Assembly: GCF_910592395.1 (NCBI RefSeq)
Contig: NC_088310.1
Span: 4,781,501-4,845,500, forward strand
DNA: 64,000 bases
Source of the DNA: Lineus longissimus
Lineage: Eukaryota; Nemertea; Pilidiophora; Heteronemertea; Lineidae
Direction of reading: 5' to 3'
Shown: piece by piece, positions 49,201-60,632 of the stretch
Layout of the letters: the number at the start of each line of letters is the position of its first letter
Numbering within the stretch: the first letter of the stretch is position 1
Program-made: the position numbers and the translations under genes
Notes under the pieces: generated by a model
The model's input: the letters and a program-made list of their open reading frames with translations, nothing else
Database searches by the model: none
What the model was told of the DNA's origin: nothing

Positions 49201-52200
49201 AGAAAACACGCTCTTTTCCAAGGTGGAATCGTTTTACGACAAAATACGCTTCTTTCTTAGGTGGAATCCATTCTTTTATTATTTTACTACCAATTTGCTT
49301 TTTTTCTTGGTAACAGAATTCATTCTAATAACACATGATGTTTACGACAAAATATGCATTTTCTCCTCCTTAGAACTGTTGTTGGATAAGCTTGAAAGCA
49401 TTGAGAAGTGCATGTGATAATGGTTTGAGGGTACATGTAGGTACTCCTTCATGTTAAAGATGCTGTATCGAATCCGCTAGGCCTCTCCTCGAATTGACGA
49501 CAATACAAAATATCGGAGCATCATAAGCAGCCTTCAGTTTATGCGGCAACATACACCATACTTCAATACTCGTAGCCGATCTATTGCACTTGTAACCACA
49601 TTCTTTTAAACGTAATTCATAACATCCACATCATAGGATAGCCATGAAATGCAACGGAATTTCTGAAAATTCACGACCCCAAGTATAATTATAGCAAAGG
49701 GTTTGGCTGAGGTCACAGCCGGTCGCCACGACAGGTAATTGTGATGCTATTTCCATGGGGGACGCAAGGTGGATGACGTAACTATGTCAAGGCACCTCGG
49801 ATGAAAATAGGTGACGCTAACACCCATATAGCACGACGGTCAGTGAATCAAACGCTGGCATCAAGCGATGTGCATTTTAACGGTTATGATGAGGGGATGT
49901 CATGGTAAGTCATAACTTATAGCTTACTCCACGCTTATATCGAACTTTGTATTCCTCAATATACATGGATAAGTATAGTTACGATTCTCGGAGTTTGCTG
50001 AGTGTGATTGCTTAAACGTAGGTGAGGTCTTATTTTAAATGTGTTCCTTCTTTTAGGAGATCTTAACCACATGCAAGAACTACTCAACACGCACATACGT
50101 TTGCATGTTAGATATCATTAGGCTGAGTTATTTTGCTCAAAAATGTAATCGCAGTCCATTTTCATCGTCATGATTACTAAATGGGTCATCAGGTATCCAT
50201 TACGACTAAATGTGTTACTAGATGTGCATTTTTATGTATCATTTGGTATTCAGTTCTGTGTTATTCGGTGTACATTTAATATTACCCAATGCATGCGTCA
50301 TTATGATTATGTATGCATTAACACGGGATTATTACTAAACGTGTCATCAGGTGTGTATTATGACGAAATGCATCGTATAGGGTAATCACTGGTGACTATC
50401 ACACTGCAACTTGCAAGCAGTTTCAAGGCCGATGGATAAAGATTTCTCACAATGTGACGCCGCTGCTCGTCTTATACCGTCCGGTTAATCAATTTCACGA
50501 AATGGAAATATCAATGCGCTTCAAAACGCGAACCTTTTGGCTTCTTAGCGCTGTTTATACAAAAACACGAGGGCACTGTCAGTCTGGTGGGCAGGGCGCA
50601 CTTCAGCCGGCGGTTAAACTATGTTTTATTCAAATGCTTTGTCATCCAAGTGTTGAAAGCAGCAGGTTGCAATGTTGCAGATAATGCTTCGGCCCTTAAA
50701 AGGGATATCATACTGGGCAGATTAAGGGATGACCCCAAGACAAAAAATAGCCATGTCTTCCTTTTCTTACGGCACACCCCGGGAATTACCGCTTTGTCCC
50801 TTCGCTAAAAGGAATAACACGACCTCATAATACAGCGTTGTAAAATACAGAATAACCAATGAAGCCTTTGTTGATATGACTTGAGGGAAGGGTCCCACAT
50901 CAAGCCTCACTTGGAGCCCTTATGAAAGCGATGATAACAGATACCATCGTTGTCATTGTCCTGCTGTCAGAAGTCGTATCATTATTCAAATTCAACCTGT
51001 TACCAGTTGATCTATTTTAATCGGCTTAATAAACGGGTTTAAATATTGGAAAAAGAAATTTTCAGAAAAACAAGACCTGCTGTAAAAAACAAAGTAAAAC
51101 GTTCTAACTAAACTGTCTTTAATAAGATTCTCTGAGAATTTTCAATTACGTGTATGTGACATGGCACTTCTACAGAGGAATAAATCAAATACCGACAAGG
51201 GAATTTCCTATCAGTGGTGACTTTTTTGATTACCGAGACGGGATAATCTATCGATAATAGCCTTGCTGACACCCAGTAGGTAACAGTTGTGTCCCACCCA
51301 GTGACATATTACGTGGGTCAATTCTTAAGTAATGACTCTACAAATAGAAGCTGCTCTTACGCCTGATGGCACGCCTCAATAATCGGTGAATCTTATTGTG
51401 CTGACGTATTAATTTCCGATAATTAATATCGGAGATGCTATTTATCAATGGTTTCATTAGCCTTATTGCGTGCTAATAACGCGATTTATAGCGAGATCGC
51501 AGTTGGGGTCACACGCCCTGCAACATTTCTAGTGGCATTACATATTCGATTGATTAACAGCTTTCAGGTCGAATTGATTTCACATTTATTGTCCAGGCAC
51601 ATGTTAGTTATGTAATTTTTGTGACAACAAATTTAAAATTCATGACAATTGCACTGTTGGTATGTATGTCATTACAGCTGCAATACTGACAGTCACATTT
51701 TGAAATATATATAATACGATATTCGTTTACATTTACTATTCTGATAAGAGATCTGCGCGATTTTGAATCATGAAGTTCTTTGCTTGATGCAATACATGAA
51801 ACCGACATCTAGATGAGAGACACATCTTCTGATTGAACGGCCATGCTGCTATTCTAATACTGCTGGCCCTGATTGAATGCCCGCAGAAGGTTAAACATAC
51901 ATGAAACCATTGTTTAACAATGTCATGAGTTTACTGGCAAGATGACAAGTAAAATCGATTACCCTGTCAGACTAACGTTTGCAAATACTTTCCAATCGTT
52001 GTACAGTTTGCGTGCTCCTTTTAACTGATAAGTGTCCTTGGATGTGGCAAAGGTCCATGTTACCATGGAAATTAGTTAACCTTTGCCTATTCATTAGGTT
52101 TATTAAATTTGAATATGTTTTGTTGGACAAAACTACAAAATATTGACAATTCATTGCGTGACTACTATAGAACACGTAAAAACATAAAATGGCCGAAATA

Positions 52201-55200
52201 AAGATAGATGGAGAGTCTTTTAAGTAAACATGCTAGTGAAGTCACTGAAATTTCTCGTGTCGATTTGTGGATTAGAAGAGTTCTAGTGTTTCTCAAATTG
52301 GTCAAATGGGATAAGTAGCTAAACCTGTCAAGCAATGCGAGGAATTTCAAGGATGCTCAGCCACACTGCAGCCGCTGCTGCTGCAAGTGGTAAACGAAAC
52401 GCAAACGCCATCTTTCCTTTGTGAAGAAAGCTGCTGTCGCGTCCTCAGCTGCTTTGTTGCTTTGCATTGTTCAAGCTTGCTTTTGGAAGCAAGCAATGCT
52501 TCAAGCAGTTATTTCTCTCTTTCTCAAGAGACGTCGCTGCTATCGATTAGTTATTTCACGCGCTATTAGGAAATGATGTAACTGAAAAGGTAATGGGAAG
52601 TGCTATTCTGTTTCTGATGTAACTGAAAACCTTTTGGAAAGAGCTATTCGGTAACTGATGTAATGGAAAACCTAATTGAAAGTGCTATTCCGAACACCTT
52701 TATGGAAAAAGCTATTCTGGAACTGATCTAATTGAAAACCTCATGGATTTTTTACAAAACATTTGTAGCTGGTATAACTGAAAACGTGCTTATATACATT
52801 TGAAATGATTCTGAGCATCTGCTTAGATTCATATCGGACAAAATCATTGTTCGTGTGCACATTGCCGGAGAGCACTATTTCACAAATGGCTGTTTTCTTG
52901 GTACTTTTATCATTTCAATCATGTCTTTAAAAGAGGTAGGCCTATGTACTGGCCAAAGCATGCAGCTAAATTCGGACTAAATCTACTCATGGCGCAAATG
53001 ATGTCGCATGGCAGGTGTGCAGTGGGTTTTAGTGGTTTTCCCGTGTGTGATCATTGATCACCAATCGAATCGTACCCGCGACCTCCTCTAATATGTATGC
53101 AAGAATTCAAGTGCTTAATACTTTTCATCAAACATAACAGTACTTAACGTAACATCTGTGGCAAAACATGGTGCCATTTTTCGAAATGATATGTACTTAC
53201 CGCATTGATATAAAGGTACCACTTACCTATTGGATATACTTTCAGCGCGCAAATATTTCACCTGACGGCGAATTTACGCAGAGTTTATTGACCTGGTATC
53301 GGAAAATGGGTGACCATCAAGTCCTCAAATTCTAAGTACTGCAAACTTGAAGTGATCGGACGACCACGCAAACCAGCCTGGACTAAAGTATCATCACTAT
53401 TATAATGCCTGGGAATAATCCGTTATTTCGATGATAAGAAAGGAGAGAATATTGCATGGTTTTTTCAGCGCCTTAATTAAAAAAGATTTTAGAAAAGAAT
53501 TTAACTTTTCTTGATGTGCTGAGAAAAATATCTCGCCATTTCTGTTCTACCTTTACGAATAAGTGCAATCACTCCATATTCATAAAAAGAATGTATTCTG
53601 TCGGAGATGACACAGTTATTGATTTTCCTTAGGTTTGTGCCCCATGTACACTTGCAAATATGAACATGAAACGTCTAATCCTTTACACGTGTAGTTGACT
53701 TATTTCGTCAAATGGCGTCAATGGCAATTCATGCAAAATCTTTCGCCATGAATCTCTCAACCCCTCAAAGTATTTACACTAAAGAGTGCACTTCCTGTAC
53801 CCGGTATGTCGTAACTTTCCAAATAACATTTATCGATCGAGATGAAGACGTAAAATATTTGGGAACAATGCCTAATCCATTAGGTCCAAGTTGTACCAAT
53901 TTCTGAATGTTGTTAGTTGTGGAAGATGATAAATGGTCTCAAGTTCAACCAGTTTTGCATGAATTATTTCTATTGACGGAAACATGGACAAAAAAGGCAT
54001 GAATGTTTTCTTCATTTTCACGGTCGTAGAATAAAACGTAAATTATAAGAATAGCTTATTAAACAGGAACAGGAATAATATGTCGGGGTTTTTGGGTGGT
54101 TTCAGATGTTTTTGCCAACTCCAATTCCAGGTGATGCAAGCACTGGTATATTTTTTTGCATAAGGTTCAATGCGGGTAAGATTCTGGCAACCTTGCTGGT
54201 GGAGGGCAAACCATTTCGAGATTTTTTTCCTGACATAAAAGTTAATTTAATGCAACTTACATACAAAACAGCAGATCCTGCACTGCACTGCCAGATGGCA
54301 CGCGGCAATAGCTTTTTATGCCTAAACTTTTAAAATGTCGGAACAGGTGCACTCAAAAGTGAAGCGATGAAATGTGTTATTAACACGTCAAAGGCAGTTT
54401 TCATTTTGACGTTGAACGGGGAAGAGCTCATCTGCGGATTATCAGAATTTATTGAAATTAATTTGGAGATGTCCGTGAGGATGGAGTCTGTGTGCACGTG
54501 TTGGAGGCCGCAGTAAGTGCATGCATGGTTACTTCATTAGAGACCTATGCTTAACCAAAAAATCTCTCCGGTATGAGGTATCTGTATCGAACATGTGTGA
54601 TGTTCTGAAATTTGTGTAGCGTCTAGAACGTGAATCGTCGATACGGATACGTCGTGCGGAGGCATTTTCAGGTACATGTAGGCCTACGTGACAGCCATTT
54701 TTTAAAACAACTTTCGGAACCTTTCAAAATAGCCACGCTTTTAGACATCAAGTATTATACGAACAGCGTCATTAATTGTTTCTTGTATATAATCATGATG
54801 ATCTAATCTCTGTTATATTTAATAAGTGTACATCGGCAAAAAGGTGGAGGTATGAAGCATTGATATAAACTAGATTTGGCATTTGGAATGCGCCCAATTC
54901 AATTTTCGAGCGAAGCAGGTCATGAAGCGAACGCATCAAATTAAAAGTTCTAGTAAAAATCGTTCAAAGCAAAGGGCACGGTTTAAAAAGTACTTTAAAG
55001 GGCAAGGTAACTACATGTAGTTGTACGTGTTTTAAAGTAACTCAATTGCTAACTTGCTGCCGTCTAGATAAGTGGTGCCAGTGGTGAAGAGTTTATATTT
55101 GCATTTTTCACATTTTGGTGAAGACTATTTTTTATTTCCGGAGGGGGGCCTGTGGCTGCTTCCCCAAAATATTGAATTTTTTAAGCTCTAAATAGAAGCC

Positions 55201-57978
55201 TATGCATTTTCCTGGCAACACGCACCCAGTTAACCCCAAGCCAACGTCTCTGCCTTTAAATTAATGTACCTTTAAATGCATCATACCCTGGTCATACAGC
55301 ACTGACCATTAGTTTACGGCTCAGCACTAAAGAAATGGAACAAGATCCGGAGCCAAATTCAAGACATCATAACCCACAAAAGATAAAACTCACTCACAAT
55401 ACCACATCATTGTATTTGATGAGAGTGAAGTAGAAAGAATATTTGACCCCAAACTGAAAATCTAGGCTACAACGATCTGAATAATTCAGACCGCCGTGGA
55501 CATTGAATGAGTTCGACGCATGTGCAACAGGATAATAATGCCGGAATGCCAATCCTAACCGGGGAGAGCATGCCAACACATCTCAAAACACTCGGGGAAA
55601 TATAGATGCGCGCGCAACTAGGATGGCTACCAATCAATAGAAGCTCTTCAATTTACTTTCCTGGCAATACGCATGTTACCTTAGTTTGGATATTGATCGT
55701 GGACAGACTGCTTGCGTGTGAGTTATGGACAGATTCCGTGGAGTTGCGCAATTCTGATATCGGAAAAGCAGCACTGGGTCATTCCATGTCTGTCATTACA
55801 GATATCATATCGAGGCTTTCACCTTCTGGCCTTTTTTTCTATAACAATTTCACCCTTACGTAACCCCATTGACTACACATCTCAACCAACCAATAGGAAC
55901 GCTCGTTACAAACAGGGCCTGTGTCACGATTCTTTCCGATGATAGTTCGGGATTGGTTAGCTAATTCGGGATTACGTGATTTGCAAATTGCGGTGTTGGC
56001 GTCATGCAAGGTCATTAGTTCAGTTAAGGCTATCTTCAGAAGGGAAATGTCGACGAGGGGGATAAGTCACTGGTAGGATACCCCGAAATCAGGGTTTGGC
56101 TGCACTTGATACGGAGCCTCGGTCACACTACAGGTACAACACAATTTCTTTCAATCCTGAGTAGCATTCCAGTCATTCGTACGGGCTCCGTCTTTGAGAG
56201 AAGCGGTTTGTTTTTTTCACAGCGGATTCCCACACTTTCCACATTTAACTTAAATTCAGTTTTTACTCAAATTTTATAACTTCACACGGATTATTCGGCA
56301 TATCCTTTGGATCATGCCTTCTTGGTATGATGTGAGGTAAGGGTTTTTACAAATTCACCTGTAGCTTTCGGAGCAACATGTCCATATCGTTGCCAGCCAC
56401 CATGTTTCTTGCTTTTTCTAGCTTGCATGTTAAGACTGGCAGTTCTCTGGAACATACACCCGACCATGTACATTACTGTTTATATAACACCGTGTGTGAG
56501 ATCGATATTGGCAATGGCCGCGATATTCAAGGTTATGCTATATGTATTATGTGAGGTACGCGTAATGTTTGCGCCATTCTTACGTCGGGCACCTGTGACG
56601 GGCTGCTGTTGGTGAAATATGGCTTTGTAACAGCAGTGTAAAAACTGCTGCCTGTAATGAGGGTTGCGCGCACACGGGGATGGAATAAGTTGCAATAAAC
56701 AAGGTTACAGAATATTTTTAATTGGAACGCTATAAGCGGGATGCAACCTCTTAAATTTAAGTTCGCTTTTAGTACATTCAGCATGGTGCACTTAAATCGA
56801 TGACCGTTTGTTGACCAGTTTTGTGTTCGTTTTTCAGATCGTGTGACCCAGTTGTGTCGATGATGGCTCACAACGACAACACGATGAAGAACGTAAAACG
56901 AGAACCGCTCAGTCCCCCGATGAGTGACTGCTCCGACAGGGACCAGCACGCTACGAGCATGGAAAGCAGCTCAAGTGGAACGAAAGACAATGGCGACCAA
57001 CCCTTGGACTTTTCTATGAAAAAGCTACCGACCGGAGGTGATGTAAGTGACAATTCTGATGATTCTTGCGAATCTGAACTTAACAATCATCGACATCGTG
57101 CTTTTACCAATGGTAACTCTTATGTGTCTGATAGTGACCTCTCAAAACATTCTGACGATCAGGACCATTCTCCAGGCAATTCTCGAATTGGTGAGCCCCA
57201 GACCGCGCTCATGGGGTCTCTTCCAGGGAGACCAGGCAATGGGGGAATCATCTTTCCTGGACTACCACCGGGATTCGTGCCCGGGACACAAAATACACAA
57301 GAATCTATTTCATCACTTTTTCCAGGCTCTGTCTTTCCTGGAGATCCTCGAAAATCTCTCGCCGGGTCCAACAATAAGCATACCCGTCCCTTTAAAGCTT
57401 ACCCCAAGGACCCCCTCTCTCTACCTCTCGGCGGTTATTACGGCATTCCGGGCTTTATGCCCTTCCCAATGGATGGGCAGACAACGGCCGCCGCTCAGGC
57501 TATGACCATGACGTCAGATGAACTCTTTAATCAATATAGACAACAGGTTTTGAAAACTCAGGATGACCCAGATCCGCGGAAACGTCTTTTGTCGAATAGC
57601 CACAGTTCGTCCAACTCTACAGGCTCAGAATCTACCTCAGTTACCTCAGGAACAAACACTGCTACACCACAAGTTAATAAAAGCTCCGCACTACATACCC
57701 CTAGCACCCCCACGACAATGTCTAGCGCCACTACCTCTTCCTCATCAAGAAAGCGTGGAAAGATCCTCCCAGATGAGCAAAAAGATAACGCATACTGGGA
57801 AAGGAGACGCAAAAACAACGAGGCTGCTAAACGATCTCGAGACGCCAGGAGGGCCAAGGAGGATGAGATAGCCATACGGGCCGCCTTCTTGGAGCAAGAG
57901 AACCTGAAGCTCCGGGTCGAAGTGGCGGCGTTAAAAAATGAAACTGCTAAACTACGATGTATGCTCTACAACAGCTGA
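31203..57978 (+). CDS. bZIP transcription factor of the giant/CES-2/PAR-related group, two coding exons
   Basis: Proposed exons are 31203-31297 and 56838-57978, giving 411 residues. The first exon opens with an ATG after an in-frame stop (TAA 18 nt upstream) and ends in phase 2 at a GTGAGTAA donor. The second starts after TTTTTCAG in exactly the phase needed, so residue 32 is Lys encoded across the junction. The fusion over a 25.5-kb intron is inferred; without it, translation could start at the ATGATG at 56860. Seen in the protein: VKRE at 51-54 (a sumoylation-type motif), PLDFS at 87-91 (like the CtBP-binding PxDLS), [13 protein letters not shown] near 215, and the C-terminal bZIP (344-411) with [13 protein letters not shown] and heptad leucines at 383, 390, 397 and 404. 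The family binds TTAYGTAA-type sites, and giant acts as a developmental repressor. Confidence 0.72.
31464..31579 (+). other. Candidate alternative first (or internal) exon of the bZIP gene
   Basis: An ATG at 31464 with an in-frame upstream TAA opens 38 codons plus two bases, ending at an AAG|GTAGGA donor. The phase (2) fits the bZIP exon at 56838. An AG at 31486-31487 would also allow it to follow the 31203 exon in frame as an internal exon. The end of the peptide reads [14 protein letters not shown]. Confidence 0.38.
31529..31538. promoter_or_regulatory. Perfect PAR/E4BP4-type D-box, GTTATGTAAT
   Basis: Matches RTTAYGTAAY exactly, the binding consensus of PAR and NFIL3 bZIP factors. It lies about 330 bp into the bZIP gene, overlapping the candidate exon at 31464-31579, so it may also just be codons (TTA TGT AAT). 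Confidence 0.35.
34628..34870. repeat. Minisatellite, about 21-bp unit
   Basis: About ten diverged copies of a unit around ATTGCCATCAACGGCAAG, with spacings of 20-27 bp. The open frame across it follows from the repeat. Confidence 0.85.
37859..38389 (+). CDS. Possible 176-residue protein nested in the bZIP intron, unrecognised
   Basis: ATG-to-TGA frame containing the two 56-residue repeats. Differences between copies include conservative changes (S/N, F/Y, V/A, K/Q), and the only indel is a multiple of three, which hints at constraint. There is no signal peptide and no domain I know. No promoter or splice evidence was seen. Confidence 0.25.
   Translation: MIRTFRKSVERKLITYQQSNRNACRVFVSVASHCQLYESTLCTNIYPVRTILFTNSMRSFIETVRKLYNVVLEPLNSQLKEFYPGKIHGRLSLNKAHSHLGLNPHCSLFTNSMRNYIIETARKLYNVVTEPLNSQLKKFMPGQIHGRLSLNKAHSHLGLNPHCSSVLSVGYQGKFE
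38013..38350 (+). repeat. 168-bp tandem duplication that keeps a frame open
   Basis: Copy 1 starts at 38013 and copy 2 at 38181, with a 168-bp period. They differ at many bases and by one 3-bp indel, and a 176-codon frame (37859-38389) runs through both. Each copy encodes a 55-56-residue unit containing [15 protein letters not shown] and [18 protein letters not shown]. No family is recognised. Confidence 0.8.
44593..44602. promoter_or_regulatory. Perfect D-box, GTTACGTAAT, in the bZIP intron
   Basis: Exact RTTAYGTAAY match, not in any predicted exon. It could be a site for autoregulation by the encoded bZIP protein. Confidence 0.35.
45755..45908. repeat. Diverged tandem duplication, about 70-bp unit
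   Basis: Two copies share TTTGTGCTTCAGGT, AAAACG, CTCG and CTGACCAACCAAG followed by CCACACA. The second carries an insertion of about 14 bp. Confidence 0.7.
47150..47651 (+). promoter_or_regulatory. GC-rich patch and candidate alternative first exon in the bZIP intron
   Basis: A CpG-rich patch (about 47170-47260, with CGCGGCCGC and CGCGCGCCG) precedes an ATG at 47636 in a strong GCCATGG context, which is followed after 16 nt by a GTAAAT donor. Splicing to 56838 is out of frame. It would give a 13-residue upstream ORF whose TGA overlaps the ATGATG at 56860, so it would be a mostly non-coding leader. It may instead belong to nothing. Confidence 0.22.
52570..52750. repeat. Minisatellite, 41-bp unit, about four copies
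   Basis: GATGTAACTGAAAA recurs at 52575 and 52616 and diverged at 52657 and 52725, each followed by a GCTATTC word. Confidence 0.8.
56838..57978 (+). CDS. Main coding exon of the bZIP gene (regulatory region plus complete bZIP domain)
   Basis: This exon starts after a strong TTTTTCAG acceptor and is open to the TGA at 57976-57978. It contributes 379 residues and holds the entire bZIP domain, which ends only about four residues after the last zipper heptad, so there is no extra C-terminal tail. The basic region is N-N-x-A-A-K-R-S-R-D, as in giant, CES-2, NFIL3 and PAR factors. Ser/Thr-rich and Pro/Gly-rich stretches fill the rest. Even if the distal exon assignment is wrong, this exon stands. 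Confidence 0.95.
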
Positions 57979-60548
57979 AGGCAAGTGTAGTAAGTCACAA
58001 AGCTAGTACATGGCTTTAACTCAAGTCTTTTCCAGCTGTCAAATTCTTTTAAAGGTTAGGTAATGTTCTTCTTTAATTGCTTGTCATTTTCGGGACATAG
58101 TGTCATGCTCATTTTTGTCTCATCCTTATATCAGTAGTGAGGCACGTTTCCAGACTTCTCAACGGGTTTTCGAACATCTTCCTGACTTTACCGGACTTTA
58201 CCGGACTTCACTCAACATTTCTCTAACACCTCGGAATTTATAAAATTTAAGATGTTTTAATAGCTTTTCCATTAAAACATCTTCGAATTTTCAGGCGTTG
58301 AAATTCACACAAAGCATCTGTGTTTTCGAAGGTGACTAGCCATTTAAGATTAAATCATTTTCCTAGTTGTTCAAGTCGAACTACATGTATATGTTGTGCC
58401 AGAAGTACTTGCTATTTAGTAACCATATCTTCTCACAATAATCACGAGAACCTGAGTAATCAGAATTTAGTACTAACTTTAGTATATGAACATTTCTTGC
58501 CATCTCTAGATCCTTAAACACTACTGGTGTAGTTAAACACCTTACACTTGGAATCGTCTCAATATCATGGACTGGTGCAAGTTCTTTTCCTTAGTTGGCA
58601 GTTTCCAGAAATATTTCCCGGAGCCAAGAGAAAGATAAGGTCACTATAGAATTTGTATTTATACACTCTGTTCCTGACAGCTCAATGTTGTATCCGGTTC
58701 TGGCTGAAGCTGGTGTAAGCCCTAATGGACCTCTCATGCAGTTATATGTAATCACCATTATATAATTACACACGTTCAGTTTGGCAGATACGGGTAATGT
58801 CAATAGAAATCAACGCTTCCAAAGCCTGTACGTGTGCATTAGAGGTTCCATTCTGGAGAAACCTGGTGTTTCACCAAGGACATGTTGACCAATCAATGGT
58901 TAAGCTTCGCCCTCTCACCGACTATCTCACTGGGAATCTAGTCCAAGGGGCGAAGTGACAGTGCCTTGATAGTTCAAGATGAGTCAAGCGAAACCATCAG
59001 ACTTCCACACTAAAACCATGTACTAGCATTTTTCGTACACATAGCATTTCAAGTTGGAAAATTCGGGTAGTGCCATATATGCATGTCATATTTTGTCATT
59101 GAAATTTGTGAGTTTAATTTTATACCATGTTTGTTTGTGGGACGCTGTCAGTGTTGCACCTTTTTAGGCAGCGTCCATGTGTATGTCCATTCCTTCAGCA
59201 CATTTCGGCAACTTGTATATCAGTTTCAAAAACACCGATCACAGTATTTTACCTATTTTTCAAAGGTAGAAAAATAACAACTTAATTTCATTTCAGCTAT
59301 CTGCAAGCTCCAATCGTTCGCAATTTTTTGTACTGACACAATTCTATCTTCAAATGGGACTTTTTTCTTTCTTCAGAATTAAACATTAGTTTCAATTCTA
59401 TCATCGATTACAATTTGTAAAACAAAACACTCGTTTTTTGGGGTGGGGGTATAATTCGTATATATAAAAATATTTTACTCTCTTCAAAAAGTATGTAGTT
59501 ATCGTTATATTGAAGGTTTATTCCATGAAAAATGGTTCCCAGCATAAACTGTGCCGTCTTAAAAAGCTTCCTTAAATGTTTCATAGTCATCTGCTGGGTT
59601 AGTTACGAGCGCATTTGTCCCTTTAACGTACTTTGACCTAGATGCAGCCTATTTTAAGAAATGTTACAAATCTGTTATATTGCATGATAATACCATCACT
59701 CCCATCGTCTTATTACCGAGATGACATTGTGTAACTTTCAAACCTTCCAGTTTCCGCGTCATAATTCAAGTTTCATACTGCCAATTATCTAACGTATAGT
59801 CATCGCTGCGTGATTGCTTTGACAGATACACAAAAGCCAGAACTGAGTAAATACTGCAGAAATGATTAGAAATGTTTCCCACCAAGTTATACAGCAAAGT
59901 TTAACTTCAGTTCACCATCATTCCCAGTCGCGGAAGCAACGCATTTGTTAAAAGAGAAACGAACAACAAAATCGCCATCACCAATTCAATAACTGTCATC
60001 AACAGTCAATTGAAAAATGACTAAGTCTCAGAAACCTTTATTGGCATTTAGACAATTTTCTCTAATGCATTCAGTCCCACTAAACTATTCCAACAACCTG
60101 GTTTATTGTTCATCCATCGTTCACACAGACACCTTACAAAGTCGCTTGAAAGCATTGCATCAGGGTAAACCCCCTAGAGCCATGGGGGAAAATACCCTTC
60201 ATTTACCTGTGACGTTATCCTTGGCGTAAACCCTTGCGCATTCATCTTGTAACAAAACACCTGACTGTGTCATGCATTAATAAGGGAGTCTGGAATGAAT
60301 TCAATAAAACCTAACCTTGAGACGTTGTTCCACCTTGAACAGGTACTGTCCTCAGGCACCTTTCTTTGTTTGACAAAACCTTGACATATCAATCGCCTTT
60401 TTACTCAAAGTTTTTTCTTACCGCGAGTTGTATTCTTATAGCACCTTCTTGCTGCATAAAACGACGGTCTTAGTCATAGGGTGTAACCTTCTCACCCCAC
60501 AAGAAAAAAATTATGATTTCCCTTTTTAGTCTGTCCTTGGAACATCCC
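57979..60548 (+). other. Downstream flank / 3' UTR of the bZIP gene
   Basis: No gene recognised. AATAAA on the plus strand occurs near 60302, so a 3' UTR of over 2 kb would be needed to use it. TTTACCGGACT is doubled near 58187-58208. Confidence 0.35.
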
Positions 60549-60632
60549 GAGATTCAGGTTTTTTCACTCTTATGTCATATATCGAGAGGTGGAGTATATT
60601 GAAAACCCGTGCTATACAAGGATGTCACAGGA
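60549..60632 (+). repeat. Dispersed repeat, copy 2
   Basis: Matches the copy at 21755-21838 in order and spacing: GAGATTCAGGTTTTT, then GAGGTGGAGTATATTGAAAA, then CAAGGATG. Clear divergence suggests an old mobile or satellite-derived sequence. Confidence 0.65.

Larger units (their letters stand above)
31580..56837 (+). other. Large first intron of the bZIP gene
   Basis: About 25 kb with no recognisable protein-coding gene on either strand. The contents that can be described are minisatellites (34628-34870 and 52570-52750), diverged duplications (38013-38350, 45755-45905, 50170-50380 and 48780-49400), a GC-rich patch near 47150-47270 and one D-box match. It is a natural place for enhancers of a developmental regulator. 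Confidence 0.5.
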
